A stretch of DNA of 64,000 nt from IDS-8 sp040902105 (GCA_040902105.1 JBBDXW010000052.1:1-64000); one strand, 5' to 3'; numbered from the stretch's first letter, positions 44,189-53,409 are shown. Program-made: numbers and translations. Notes: generated by a model not told the origin, from the letters alone.

Positions 44189-44845
44189 ATGAAGGACTTC
44201 CGCAAAAACGCACTTCACGATTTCCCAATTGTCTGCGGAGCGTTAGTGGCCGCTATGTTGCTCGCCGCTTGCGCCGGCACGGCGCCTCGCGACCAGCAAA
44301 ATATTTGTCGCGTCTTTGACCAGCATCCGGACTGGTACGACTACGCGATGGACGCCGAAGAGCGCTGGAGCGTGCCGGCGCACGTTCTGTTGTCATTCGT
44401 GCGCTTTGAATCCGGGTTTCGTTCCAGTGTCAAGCCGCCGCGCGACTGGTTCTTGCGGGTCATACCCCTGCCCCGGCATTCATCCGCTTATGGCTACGCG
44501 CAGGCCCAGAACCCTGCCTGGAAGGAATACCTGGAAACAACCGGTGCGGGTTGGTTCAGCGATCGCGATGACATGGCAGACGCGCTGGATTTCGTCGGCT
44601 GGTACAACCACAGATCCCACGAAGAGCTGGGTATATCCGTCTGGGATTCCAGGAACCTTTACCTTGCCTATCACGAGGGGCGGGCAGGCTACCGTTCCGG
44701 AGCGTGGCGCAGAAAACGGGACTTGATCGACCTCGCGGAGCGGGTGGACTGGCAGGCTCGCGAATACGGCACGCAGTTGCGTCAGTGCGAGGACCGCTTC
44801 AAGTGCGATTCCTGGTACCAGTTCTGGCCGTTTTGCAGGAAATAA
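44189..44845 (+). CDS. Lytic-transglycosylase-like lipoprotein
   Basis: 218 residues with lipobox LLAAC (Cys28). The domain has LLSFVRFESGFRSSVKPPRD, in which Glu74-Ser75 fits the catalytic ES of SLT-type transglycosylases, then SSAYGYAQAQNPAWKEYLET and YLAYHEGRAGYR, the conserved A.Gy.Q and AYneG motifs. It would cleave peptidoglycan glycan strands from the periplasmic face of a membrane. Start 23 bases after the PIN gene, on the same strand, but functionally separate. Confidence 0.8.
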   Translation: MKDFRKNALHDFPIVCGALVAAMLLAACAGTAPRDQQNICRVFDQHPDWYDYAMDAEERWSVPAHVLLSFVRFESGFRSSVKPPRDWFLRVIPLPRHSSAYGYAQAQNPAWKEYLETTGAGWFSDRDDMADALDFVGWYNHRSHEELGISVWDSRNLYLAYHEGRAGYRSGAWRRKRDLIDLAERVDWQAREYGTQLRQCEDRFKCDSWYQFWPFCRK

Positions 44846-45032
44846 AGCTGCTTTGAGGATGACGGTTCGTGCCATGCAGTACGAACACGCGCGAATCTTC
44901 TTTGCGGTAAGAGATTCGACATGGCGGCTCGACGATTTGCCGGTAGCGCCGCCCCAACGAAGGCTACCGCTCGACTTCGACGCAAGGTAGCATCGAGACA
45001 TCTCTCATCAGTCGCCCGGCAAAGGAAGTTCG

Positions 45033-45479
45033 ATGGTCCGATCGGCTCAATCCGTCTCCGCTCCCAGGGAGTTCGGCATCTTGAGTTTCGTATGGCGCAC
45101 GCTGGCCTCCTTCGTCCTCGTTGCCGCGACCTACAATCCAACCGGATATTCGTACTTCCATTGGCTGCGAGCCGCCATCACCGGCGACACGCTCGGCCCG
45201 GAACACTTCGTCGTCGGCGTGCTGGTGGTGATCGGCTGGGTCGTCCTCCTTGTGGCGACGCAACGCTCGCTCGGAACGCTCGGCCTCGTGCTCGGGGGGG
45301 CGCTGCTCGGCGGCCTCGTATGGCTCATGGCCGACGCCGGTGTGATCACTCTCGATTCGGCGTCGAAGATGACCTGGGCGGCACTCGTCACCCTCGCGAT
45401 TCTTCTGGCGATCGGCCTCAGCTGGTCGCATGTCTGGCGACGCCTCACGGGGCAGTTGGAAGTCGACGACGACGACTAG
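45033..45479 (+). CDS. DUF6524-like membrane protein
   Basis: 148 residues with four predicted helices. The N-terminal part SFVWRTLASFVLVAATYNPT, GYSYFHWLR is characteristic of this uncharacterised family. The C-terminus is an acidic tail (LEVDDDD). AAGGAAG precedes the ATG. The gap upstream (44846-45032) holds nothing I can support. Confidence 0.75.
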   Translation: MVRSAQSVSAPREFGILSFVWRTLASFVLVAATYNPTGYSYFHWLRAAITGDTLGPEHFVVGVLVVIGWVVLLVATQRSLGTLGLVLGGALLGGLVWLMADAGVITLDSASKMTWAALVTLAILLAIGLSWSHVWRRLTGQLEVDDDD

Positions 45480-45509
45480 GAAACTCTTCACAAGGTTGAT
45501 TCAAGCACT

Positions 45510-45585
45510 GTAGAAGCCCGCCCCGCGGGCGACCCATCCGCTTCGCCAGTCGCCGCGCGGGTCGCCCGCAATGGCGGGCTCCTAC
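45510..45585. repeat. REP-like palindrome 3
   Basis: GTAGAAGCCCGCC (from 45510) and GGCGGGCTCCTAC (ending 45585) are inverted units, each with an inner GCGGGC/GCCCGC stem. It matches REP element 2 closely, differing by an A for G in the left arm. Located between the convergent DUF6524 and TerB genes. Confidence 0.8.
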
Positions 45586-45634
45586 GGTGACTTGTGCAGA
45601 GACTCCCTGGAAAGGCCCGCTCGTAACGCGAAAG

Positions 45635-46105
45635 TCAGGTCCGGCCGGCGGCGTGCGCCGCGTCGTGTTTCAGGCGCATCACCCAGCCGCGGCTGACGTA
45701 CAGCAGGTCGCTGATCTTGAGCACCAGTGCGTTCTCGTACTTGTCCAGTCGCCCGTCCGTGTAAGCGATCTGCCAGAGCATCGCGACGATCGCGGCCTTT
45801 TCCTCTTCAGTCAGGTTGTTGTGCAGCAACTGTGTGAATTCGTGCAGGGACACGAGTTCTTCGGCTTCATTCCTTGCCGCATCGATCAGCTCGGCAGCTT
45901 CCTCAGGTCCGAGGCCAAAGTGCGCCTCCGCAAGTGTCAGCAGGTGTTCAAGCTCACCCTGGTCGAATACCTTGTCAGCCAGCGCGACATCGAGCATGAG
46001 CACGGCCGTGGCCTTGCGGATCGCCTTGTCCCGCTCATCCGCGGAGCTTCCAGCCGAATCCGGCTTCGAAAGGGCCCTGACGATCTGGTCGAAGAGTTGT
46101 TTCAA
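45635..46105 (-). CDS. TerB-family protein
   Basis: 156 residues from a TTG at 46105 that has GAGGG 4 bases upstream; an ATG at 46186 gives a longer N-terminus without family similarity. TerB-like landmarks are KATAVLMLDVALADKVFDQG, LEHLLTLAEAHFGL and MLWQIAYTDGRLDKYENALV, ending VLKISDLLYVSRGWVMRLK. The fold is an all-helical metal-binding domain associated with membrane stress; here it is probably cytoplasmic. Tellurite resistance is not implied. Confidence 0.82.
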   Translation of the reverse strand: MKQLFDQIVRALSKPDSAGSSADERDKAIRKATAVLMLDVALADKVFDQGELEHLLTLAEAHFGLGPEEAAELIDAARNEAEELVSLHEFTQLLHNNLTEEEKAAIVAMLWQIAYTDGRLDKYENALVLKISDLLYVSRGWVMRLKHDAAHAAGRT

Positions 46106-46229
46106 TGTTCCCTCATCCGCGAATTCGCATGATTCTCGAACTGTCCTGAAATCGAGCGGAAAGTTCAAAATTGCTTGCAACCTCATCCGGAAAACGTCCT
46201 GCAGCCCCTGGTCCGCAAGCCAGCCCAGG

Positions 46230-48332
46230 CTACCGCCCGGTGGGAAACGAAATGCGAAACTCGGCGCCCGGGTTTTGATTCACTACGTCGACACTGCCTT
46301 TCATCGCCAGCGTCAGTTGATGTACGATTGCGAGACCAATACCCGTACCGACGGTTTCCCGGGTCAGCTCGTTCTCCGAACGGTAGAAGAGTTCAAAGAT
46401 CTTCTTCATCTGATTCCTTGGCACGCCCGGACCGAAATCGCGAACGCTGAACACGACCCGCGTGTTTCCGGCCAGGCGGCTGCCGATTTCGATCTTCCTG
46501 GAAGCTGCGCCGGCCGAGAACTTGGCCGCGTTGTCCACGAGGTTGATGATGATCTGCAGGAAGCAGTCCTCATCGACCAGGACGACGGCCCCTTCCGCGC
46601 GCTGGTCGCGATCGAACACGACTTCGAAGCCGGCACGCTCAACCTGGCTCGATACTTTTGCCTCGACGCTGCCCATTAAATCGCTCACCATCACGGATCG
46701 CATCGCAAGCTTCGTCCCGTTGCGCGTAATGCTGGCAAGTTGCAGTACGTTGGATATGAGGCGCGTCAGCCTTTCGCTTTCGTCGTGGATGTATTCGTAG
46801 TATTGCTGGCGCTTGTCCTCGTTGGCCCAGCCCTCCTTCAACATCTCTCCGTACATGCGTATGGAGGTCAGGGGCGTTTTCAGCTCGTGACTGACGGCCG
46901 ACACGAAATCCTGCTGCTGGCGAGCCAGCCGCAACTGACCCCTTGCAAGACGATGCAGGGCATAGAAGCCGCCCAGGAAAACCGCCGCCAACAGTAAGGT
47001 CACCCAACCCAGAACGCGGGTGCCGGGGCCTGGTGGCAGGTGCCTGATGCTGAATATGAGGCCGAGGCTGTCGAGCGGCGCCGACAGGTGGCCGCGGTAC
47101 AACAGCGTACCTTCAAGTTCCTCGCGGCTGCCCCGGTCAATGGCACTCTGGCTGATCGGGCCGCGAAGAACGTCGTCGTAGTAGGCGACGATGAGTTCGC
47201 TCATGCCCGCGAGAGCCGCTGCCTCGAAGCGATCACGGATGGCAGCCTCGATAAACGCGTCCGGGGCAATCAGGATGCCCTGGATAAAGCGCTGCCCGTC
47301 GCGCCAGACCTTGCGGAACAGCACGAAGTGGCCGCTGCCGAGCAAGCCGAATTCGAACGGGTCGAGCTCGCTCTCGAACGTGCTGATGCGCAAGCGGCCG
47401 GCATCCGCATCCGCAGCGAAAAGCCCATCGTCGCCCGGGACGCCGGCTGGCAGTGCCGTCTGCTCCGTTCGCTTGGTCCGCAGTTCGGATTGCGCCGCCG
47501 CGGCCGGATGTGCCGTCTCTTCCAACCGCATGAACTTGTCACGATAAGCCGGCTCGAGCTTGAGATCGGCTACTTTCCCGATGACATTCTCCTGTTCGCG
47601 CGGCGCCGTCATCTGACTGGCGGCCTTGCTGTCATCGCGATTTCCTTCGATCGTTGCGCTGGCAGCAGCGGGGCCCGGTGAGTACTTGCCGACGTCATCG
47701 AAGTTGCGCTGGCTGTAGCTGTCCTCTGGCAGCTGCGCCGCCGCGCTCTCGGCCAGACCACCCGGAACCGGCCGGTCGTCGTTCGCGCCGGCTTCGCCGC
47801 CGCGCCTGTACTCGAGCCGCCCCGGCCGGTAACTCACCAGGCGGTTATCTCTCAATATGGCGCGGAGGCGGTCTGCGAGCTCGAGTCGCTGCGCGTACTC
47901 CGCCGCATCGATGCCGACGGAAGCGGGTTCCGTACCCTCGGGTGGCAGCAGCGGGGTACGGAAGTCGCCTTCCGCGTCCACCTGGAAATAGCCGATGACG
48001 CCCGGCGGCCCGGTTTCCACCGGATAAGCCGCGAGCGGCGACCGCTGCAGGAAATTGGCACTCGGATCGCCGGCGAGCACCAGGAACTCATAGTCCGCGA
48101 ACGACCGACGCTCCGCCTCGCCGATATGCTCTCGCAGACTTTCGTCGATGCGCCGCGTCAGCTCTTCCGCCATGCCGCGGTACTGGTAATACGCCTCCCA
48201 CTTGAGTTGCCCGTAAGCCTGCCAGATGAGCACGGCGGTGGGCACCGCCAATGCCAGGAAGAATAACGACAGCAGTAACTCGAGACGCCGACCGTCGAAG
48301 CGCTTCAGGATTGAGGTAGACAGTATGGGCAT
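46230..48332 (-). CDS. Sensor histidine kinase with ~400-residue extracytoplasmic domain
   Basis: 700 residues. Helix 1 at 19-40, helix 2 at about 440-460, so residues 41-439 face the periplasm; this loop is unusually long and has no recognised sensor domain, with an Asp/Gly/Ala-rich low-complexity middle (about 175-300). Cytoplasmic part: H box SAVSHELKTPLTS with His482, N box IIINLVDNAAKFS, G1 FGPGVP and G2 GTGIGLAIVHQL. The response regulator ends 3 bases before it, so it is the partner. Confidence 0.9.
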   Translation of the reverse strand: MPILSTSILKRFDGRRLELLLSLFFLALAVPTAVLIWQAYGQLKWEAYYQYRGMAEELTRRIDESLREHIGEAERRSFADYEFLVLAGDPSANFLQRSPLAAYPVETGPPGVIGYFQVDAEGDFRTPLLPPEGTEPASVGIDAAEYAQRLELADRLRAILRDNRLVSYRPGRLEYRRGGEAGANDDRPVPGGLAESAAAQLPEDSYSQRNFDDVGKYSPGPAAASATIEGNRDDSKAASQMTAPREQENVIGKVADLKLEPAYRDKFMRLEETAHPAAAAQSELRTKRTEQTALPAGVPGDDGLFAADADAGRLRISTFESELDPFEFGLLGSGHFVLFRKVWRDGQRFIQGILIAPDAFIEAAIRDRFEAAALAGMSELIVAYYDDVLRGPISQSAIDRGSREELEGTLLYRGHLSAPLDSLGLIFSIRHLPPGPGTRVLGWVTLLLAAVFLGGFYALHRLARGQLRLARQQQDFVSAVSHELKTPLTSIRMYGEMLKEGWANEDKRQQYYEYIHDESERLTRLISNVLQLASITRNGTKLAMRSVMVSDLMGSVEAKVSSQVERAGFEVVFDRDQRAEGAVVLVDEDCFLQIIINLVDNAAKFSAGAASRKIEIGSRLAGNTRVVFSVRDFGPGVPRNQMKKIFELFYRSENELTRETVGTGIGLAIVHQLTLAMKGSVDVVNQNPGAEFRISFPTGR

Positions 48333-48335
48333 CGC

Positions 48336-49070
48336 TTATCGGCCCGCGAGCAGCAAGCGGTATCCCGCGCGTCGAACCGTAATCAGGTTTCCCGGCTCTT
48401 TGGAATTCGCCTCTATCTTCCGGCGCAGCTTCGCGATATGGATGTCGACCGTTCGCGTCTCGATCCCCAGGTTGCGGGCATAGCCCCACACCTTGTTGAG
48501 AAGTTCCTCGCGGGACACGGCACGGGCCGAATGAGCCGCGAGATACTGCAGAATGTCGATCTCACGCCGTGTAAACGCAAGCTCGTCGTCGCCCGAACGA
48601 CCGTTGAGGTTGTGCGTGTCGATAACGACGCCGCTCATGAGCGTGATCGTGCTCGCTTCGAGCCGGCCGCCCTCGGAGCGACGCAACACGGCCTTTACGC
48701 GCAGCACCAGCTGCTGAATCGAAAACGGCTTGGCAACATAGTCGTCGGCACCAAGCTTCAGGCCATGGATGATTTCCTCGTCGCTGCTTTTGGCCGTCAG
48801 CATGATGATCGGCTGATTGCGGTCCTGAGCGCGGATGGCGTCGCAGACGTCGAAGCCGTTCATGCCGGGCAGCATGATGTCCAGCAGGACCAGGTCGTAC
48901 CGGCCGGTCAGGGCTTTCTCGAGACCTGCAATGCCGTTGCCGCAGCTGTCGACGGCGAAACCGTGATAGACAAACACGTCAATGAGGCCATCGCGTATGG
49001 CAGCCTCGTCCTCGACTATGAGTAACCGGGGTGATCGCGGCGCTTGGGGCAATCGGGCTCTTCCTGTCAT
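48336..49070 (-). CDS. OmpR-family response regulator
   Basis: 244 residues. Receiver domain: LLIVEDEAAIRDGL, phosphorylation site Asp64 in LVLLDIMLPGMNG, Thr in IIMLTAKSS and Lys in DDYVAKPF. The C-terminal winged helix has LAFTRREIDILQYLAAHSAR, VSREELLNKVWGY and TVDIHIAKLRRKIE. Partner of the kinase downstream. A PhoB-type direct repeat lies between it and the divergent pspA-like gene. Confidence 0.93.
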   Translation of the reverse strand: MTGRARLPQAPRSPRLLIVEDEAAIRDGLIDVFVYHGFAVDSCGNGIAGLEKALTGRYDLVLLDIMLPGMNGFDVCDAIRAQDRNQPIIMLTAKSSDEEIIHGLKLGADDYVAKPFSIQQLVLRVKAVLRRSEGGRLEASTITLMSGVVIDTHNLNGRSGDDELAFTRREIDILQYLAAHSARAVSREELLNKVWGYARNLGIETRTVDIHIAKLRRKIEANSKEPGNLITVRRAGYRLLLAGR

Positions 49071-49117
49071 CGTATCGACAAGGCTATCAGTCCCATCCTT
49101 CCGCGGCAGTGATGCAA

Positions 49118-49135
49118 TGTAAATTTTCTGTAAAT
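49118..49135. promoter_or_regulatory. OmpR/PhoB-type direct-repeat box
   Basis: TGTAAAT (49118-49124) and TGTAAAT (49129-49135) are identical and separated by TTTC, giving an 11-bp period. OmpR/PhoB-family regulators bind direct 7-mers with a 4-base spacer, so this is a probable site for the adjacent response regulator. It sits between the regulator gene and the PspA operon. Confidence 0.65.
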
Positions 49136-49236
49136 ACTCAAGCTCAGGTTTTACGGAAACGTGCCTGTGGAGGGCGCGCCGAATCTCCTACGATCAGCTC
49201 CGGTTCGACAGGAACTCAAACGGCAGGAGATTCACG

Positions 49237-49782
49237 ATGGCACTCATCACCCGGATATCGCGGCTGTTCAGGGCGGACTTCCATGCCGTGCTCGATCAGA
49301 TCGAGGAACCGGAGCTGTTGCTCAGGCAGGCGATCCGCGAGATGGAAGACGATCTCGCCGCACGGGAACAGAGAATCCGCATCGCCGCGCACGAACAGGG
49401 CGAGCTACGGGCACGGAAGCACGAACTGTCGCAGTCGCTGACCGAACTCGACGACGAGGTGGACCTCTGCTTCACGTCCGGGAAGACCGACCTGGCGAGG
49501 AATCTCATCCGGCGCAAACTCGAAACGCAGCGGCTCGCCAGGCACCTGGCCAACGGCGAAACCGGCACCGAAAAATATCTGAGTGAACAGCGCACGATCG
49601 TCGATGAACATCGGATGGCGCTGGAGGGCTTGCGGCAGAAGGCCGAGATCTTCACCCGCCGCTCGCGGGAGCCGGGCGACAATACCGGCGTCGTGGACTC
49701 TTTCGGCCGTGATTTGACCGTCAGCGATGACGAAGTCGAGGTCGCTTTTCTCAGGGAGCAGGCGAGGAGGAGCGCGTCATGA
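49237..49782 (+). CDS. PspA/IM30-family membrane-stress protein
   Basis: 181 residues. MALITRISRLFRADFHAVLD is the amphipathic membrane-binding start, followed by EPELLLRQAIREMEDDLAAR and long coiled coil (about 30-150), the standard PspA/IM30 build. It would coat and repair inner membrane under stress. It is shorter than PspA of E. coli, lacking part of the C-terminal helix. Good AGGAG before the ATG. First gene of an operon with a membrane protein and a VWA protein. Confidence 0.82.
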   Translation: MALITRISRLFRADFHAVLDQIEEPELLLRQAIREMEDDLAAREQRIRIAAHEQGELRARKHELSQSLTELDDEVDLCFTSGKTDLARNLIRRKLETQRLARHLANGETGTEKYLSEQRTIVDEHRMALEGLRQKAEIFTRRSREPGDNTGVVDSFGRDLTVSDDEVEVAFLREQARRSAS

Positions 49783-50342
49783 AACGGCCTTCATTCCTTC
49801 ACGGAGTCGTCGTCGCGCTGGTCATCGCGCTGGCCGCGGGCGCCGTATTCGCAGCACTCGTGCCGCTGGCGGGCAGCGGTACAACGCTGCGGCTCATGAT
49901 TCCTGCGATGGGACTTGCATACCTGGTTTGCCTTCTTCGCCGCAGCGCCGAATCGACCGGACGCATCACGGCCATCGTGCTCTGGTTCATGGTTTCCGCG
50001 GTAACCTGGTTACTTGCGCCGCCGCTTGCCGTCTACGTGCTTGCGCACGCCGGCATGCTCTGGCTCGTGCGGTCGCTCTACTTCCATTCGGGCCTGTTGC
50101 CTGCCCTGCTCGACCTTGGCCTCAGCGCATTGAGCGTATCCGCGGCAACCTGGGCAATCACGCGTTCGGGCAGTGTGTTTCTTGCGACCTGGTGCTTTTT
50201 CCTGGCGCAGGCCATGTTCGTTGCCATCCCATCGAAGTCCCGGGCGAAATCCCTCGCAGATACTCCCGGAAACAGCGATGACGCGTTCGAGTGCGCGCGC
50301 CGTCGTGCCGACGCTGCGCTGAAGCAGCTCTTTACACGCTGA
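49779..50342 (+). CDS. Membrane protein, PspA operon
   Basis: 187 residues with five or so hydrophobic helices (HGVVVALVIALAAGAVFAAL, LRLMIPAMGLAYLVCLL, AIVLWFMVSAVTWLLA, and others) and a charged C-terminal tail ending ALKQLFTR. No family recognised. The ATG overlaps the pspA-like stop as ATGA (49779-49782), so it is coupled and probably the membrane partner of that protein. Confidence 0.75.
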   Translation: MKRPSFLHGVVVALVIALAAGAVFAALVPLAGSGTTLRLMIPAMGLAYLVCLLRRSAESTGRITAIVLWFMVSAVTWLLAPPLAVYVLAHAGMLWLVRSLYFHSGLLPALLDLGLSALSVSAATWAITRSGSVFLATWCFFLAQAMFVAIPSKSRAKSLADTPGNSDDAFECARRRADAALKQLFTR

Positions 50343-50365
50343 AACATCCATCAGAGGACATCATC

Positions 50366-51559
50366 ATGAAGACGACTATTCTTGCGACCGCCCTGTTGGC
50401 GACGACGTTCGGAGCCGTGCTTTCTTACCCGACCATCCAGGCGAAGTACAACGACGACTCGCTGCCGACAGATCCTGTCATTGCGCCGCAGGGCAAGCCG
50501 AAGATCGATGTCGTGTTCGTGCTGGACACGACCGGCAGCATGAGCGGCCTGATCCAGACCGCGAAGGATAAGATATGGTCCATTGCCACGACCATGGCAT
50601 CGGCGCAGCCGACACCGGAAATCCGCATCGGGCTCGTCGGTTACCGCGACCGCGGGGACCAGTACGTCACCCGCGTAATCGACCTGTCGTCCGATCTCGA
50701 TTCCGTGTACGCGGAACTCATGGACTTCCAGGCCGATGGCGGCGGTGACACGCCCGAAAGCGTCAATCAGGCGCTGTACGATGCCGTGAACCGCATGTCG
50801 TGGACCCGGGACGAGCAGGCCTACCGGGCAGTGTTTCTCGTCGGTGACGCGCCGCCGCACATGGATTACCCGGATGACGTCAAGTACCCGGAGATCGTCG
50901 CCGCTGCCAAAGCCAGAGGCATCCTCGTCAACACCGTGCAATGCGGCAACATTCCGGAAACCGCGGCTCCCTGGCAGCAGATCGCGAGCCTCGCCCATGG
51001 CACCTATTTCACGGTCGAGCAGGCCGGCGGCGCCGTGGCTTTTGCCACGCCCTTCGATGACGAACTCGCCACGCTTTCGGCGCGCCTCGACGACACGCGC
51101 CTCTACTACGGGAGCGAGGAAGAGAAAGCTCGCATGCGACATAAGGTCGAGGCCACGGAGAAATTCCATACGCTGGCATCCGTTGCGTCGAAGGCAAGGC
51201 GCGGTGCTTTCAATGCCTCCGCCGCAGGGGACAGGAACATGCTCGGCGAAAAGGAACTGATCGACGATGTCACGAGCGGCCGTGTGGATCTCGATGACAT
51301 CGCACCCGGTTCGTTGCCCGCACCCCTGCAAGCCATGGCGCCTGCCGAGCAGGAGGAAGCGATCTTGCGCGTCGCCGGCGAACGGGCCGAACTGAAGCGC
51401 CGGATCGGCCGGCTCGCCGAGGAACGCGACAACTACCTCGAGAAGAAAGTCGTCGAAGCGGGCGGAGCGAAAGACTCGCTCGATCAGAAGATCTACGACG
51501 CCGTACGCGAGCAGGCCGCCGAAGCCGGACTGGTTTATTCAGACGGGCCCGACTACTGA
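50366..51559 (+). CDS. Exported VWA-domain protein
   Basis: 397 residues from MKTTILATALLATTFGAVLS, a signal peptide (frame open to 50291). The von Willebrand A domain spans about 45-250, with MIDAS motif VLDTTGSMSG, Thr in DTPESVNQ and Asp in FLVGDAPPH. The C-terminal part (about 270-397) is helical and charged (LKRRIGRLAEERDNYLEKK). VWA proteins mediate metal-dependent protein binding. Third gene of the PspA operon, 23 bases after the previous stop. Confidence 0.84.
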   Translation: MKTTILATALLATTFGAVLSYPTIQAKYNDDSLPTDPVIAPQGKPKIDVVFVLDTTGSMSGLIQTAKDKIWSIATTMASAQPTPEIRIGLVGYRDRGDQYVTRVIDLSSDLDSVYAELMDFQADGGGDTPESVNQALYDAVNRMSWTRDEQAYRAVFLVGDAPPHMDYPDDVKYPEIVAAAKARGILVNTVQCGNIPETAAPWQQIASLAHGTYFTVEQAGGAVAFATPFDDELATLSARLDDTRLYYGSEEEKARMRHKVEATEKFHTLASVASKARRGAFNASAAGDRNMLGEKELIDDVTSGRVDLDDIAPGSLPAPLQAMAPAEQEEAILRVAGERAELKRRIGRLAEERDNYLEKKVVEAGGAKDSLDQKIYDAVREQAAEAGLVYSDGPDY

Positions 51560-51649
51560 GCGCCGGGAGCGATCGAAGCCCGGCTTCGTGAGGAGTAAGA
51601 TAGCCTGCTCAAAGATAACTCGGCTCTTGCCGGAGAAGTGGGGATCATC

Positions 51650-53281
51650 ATGCTGCGAATCCTTTCTGTTGCTCTTCTGCCCTGTTTTCTTGCGGCGCAG
51701 GCGCCGGCGGCTGATCATCAGCACCAGCACGAAGCAGGCCATGCGGCTTCGGAGAAGCTCGGAATGGTCCAGTTCGAAACCGGCTGCACGCCGAATGTAC
51801 AGGAGGATTTCAACCGCGCGGTGGCACTCCTGCATTCCTTTGAATTCGGTCCGGCCATTGACGGATTCAACGCGGTCCTTGCCGAAGATCCTGCGTGCGC
51901 CATCGCGCACTGGGGCATTGCGCTGAGCTACTGGGGTAATCCGTTCGCCGGCGTACGTTCGACCGCTGCCCTGCAACAAGGATCGGCCGCTATCGATAAT
52001 GGACAGGCTGTCGATTCCGGCACCGCCCGCGAGCGTGCCTACATCGAAGCTGCAGCAACGCTCTTTGAAAATTACGAAGCGGTATCCCAGCGCGAGCGCG
52101 TTCTGGCGTATGCAGAAGCGATGGAACGCGTATCCCGTGAATACCCCGAAGACACCGAGGCGCAGATTTTCTACGCACTGGCCGTAAACCAGACGGCATT
52201 GCCGACCGACAAGACCTACGCGCCGCAATTGAAGGCAGCCGGGATCCTGGAGCCATTGGTCGAGAAGTACCCGGACCACCCGGGCCTCACGCACTACATC
52301 ATTCACGCCTACGATCATCCTCCGCTTGCTTCCCGGGCGCTCACGGCAGCGCGGCGTTACGCGGAGATCGCGCCCTCCGCGCCACATGCGCTCCACATGC
52401 CCTCGCACACGTTCACGCGCGTCGGTGCGTGGGAGGAGTCGGCCGAGACCAATCGCCGCTCGGAACAGACCGCGATCGAGCAGGGAGCGACGACCGAGGC
52501 TCTTCACGCGATGGACTACCAGGCCTACGCCTATCTGCAGATGGCGCAGTACCGGAATGCGAAGGCCGTTCTCGACCGCCTCCCGGAAGTCGTGGCGAAG
52601 TTCAACCCCGATGCGATCGACAGCGCCGCTCCTCCCATGGCAGGTTTTTTTGCCATGACCGCCATCCCCGCGCGGTACGCGCTCGAACGAGGCGCCTGGG
52701 AAGAGGCGGCGCAGACCGCCGTACCACGGAAAGGCACGCCTTTTACGATTGCCATGGCGCATTTCACCCGCGCGATCGGAGCCGCACGAACCGGTCATCC
52801 CGGCGCCGCCAGGGCAGACCTCGATCAGCTCGCCGTGCTGCGAGACCGGCTCAAAGACGAACGGGACGATTACTGGGCCGGACAGGTGGATATTCAGCAC
52901 CGCGTGGCCACTGCATGGGTCGCGTTCGCCGACGGACGAAAGGAAGAGGGAATAGAGACGCTGCGCGCTGCGGCGGAGGCAGAAGATGCCAGCGATAAAT
53001 CGGCGGTAACGCCCGGTCCGCTGGCGCCGGCGCGCGAGCTGCTCGGTTACATGTTGCTCGAGGCGGGAAACCCCAAAAGCGCGCTGATCGAATTCGAGAA
53101 GAGCATGATCAAGGAGCCGCGGCGGTTCCGCGGAGCCTATGGCGCGGCACAGGCAGCCGAGGCCGCAGGTGACCGCGACAAGGCGCGCCGGTACTTCCAG
53201 GCGTTGCTCGATATTGCCGGTGACGCCGATTCGGCCCTGCCGGAGCTCGAGCGTGCGCAGGAGTATCTTGCAGCGCGCTGA
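51650..53281 (+). CDS. Exported TPR-repeat protein
   Basis: 543 residues. Signal peptide (LSVALLPCFLAAQAPAAD) followed by a His-rich stretch HQHQHEAGH that could bind metal. The rest is helical with TPR-like units (HSFEFGPAIDGFNAVLAEDP, ALERGAWEEAAQT, GNPKSALIEFEKSMIKEPRR, AGDRDKARRYFQALLDIAGD) and many His and Asp residues (HPGLTHYIIHAYDHPPLA, HALHMPSHTFTRVG). This family is widespread in environmental bacteria; function unknown. ATG at 51650 is preceded by GGGG; GTG at 51638 is possible. Confidence 0.78.
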   Translation: MLRILSVALLPCFLAAQAPAADHQHQHEAGHAASEKLGMVQFETGCTPNVQEDFNRAVALLHSFEFGPAIDGFNAVLAEDPACAIAHWGIALSYWGNPFAGVRSTAALQQGSAAIDNGQAVDSGTARERAYIEAAATLFENYEAVSQRERVLAYAEAMERVSREYPEDTEAQIFYALAVNQTALPTDKTYAPQLKAAGILEPLVEKYPDHPGLTHYIIHAYDHPPLASRALTAARRYAEIAPSAPHALHMPSHTFTRVGAWEESAETNRRSEQTAIEQGATTEALHAMDYQAYAYLQMAQYRNAKAVLDRLPEVVAKFNPDAIDSAAPPMAGFFAMTAIPARYALERGAWEEAAQTAVPRKGTPFTIAMAHFTRAIGAARTGHPGAARADLDQLAVLRDRLKDERDDYWAGQVDIQHRVATAWVAFADGRKEEGIETLRAAAEAEDASDKSAVTPGPLAPARELLGYMLLEAGNPKSALIEFEKSMIKEPRRFRGAYGAAQAAEAAGDRDKARRYFQALLDIAGDADSALPELERAQEYLAAR

Positions 53282-53409
53282 TCGTACAGTTCCGATTTCG
53301 CTTCACCGCCGATCGTCATGGCCATTTTTCCGGTGAGTTCCGGATAGAAAACCGTGGAGACGAGATCGTACAACGGCGCAAGTCGCAAGTTACGTTGCTG
53401 GAGACGACG
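53281..53409 (-). pseudogene. hipA C-terminal remnant
   Basis: Reading minus from 53391: LRLAPLYDLVSTVFYPELTG, then KMAMTIGGEAKSELYD. This is the HipA kinase-toxin C-terminal signature (LAPLYDLvsT..YP.L..kmAM.iGG). The upstream part is out of frame or absent, and downstream the frame runs into the TPR gene. No hipB is nearby. It is a decayed fragment left behind by loss of a hipBA-type toxin-antitoxin locus. Confidence 0.7.
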
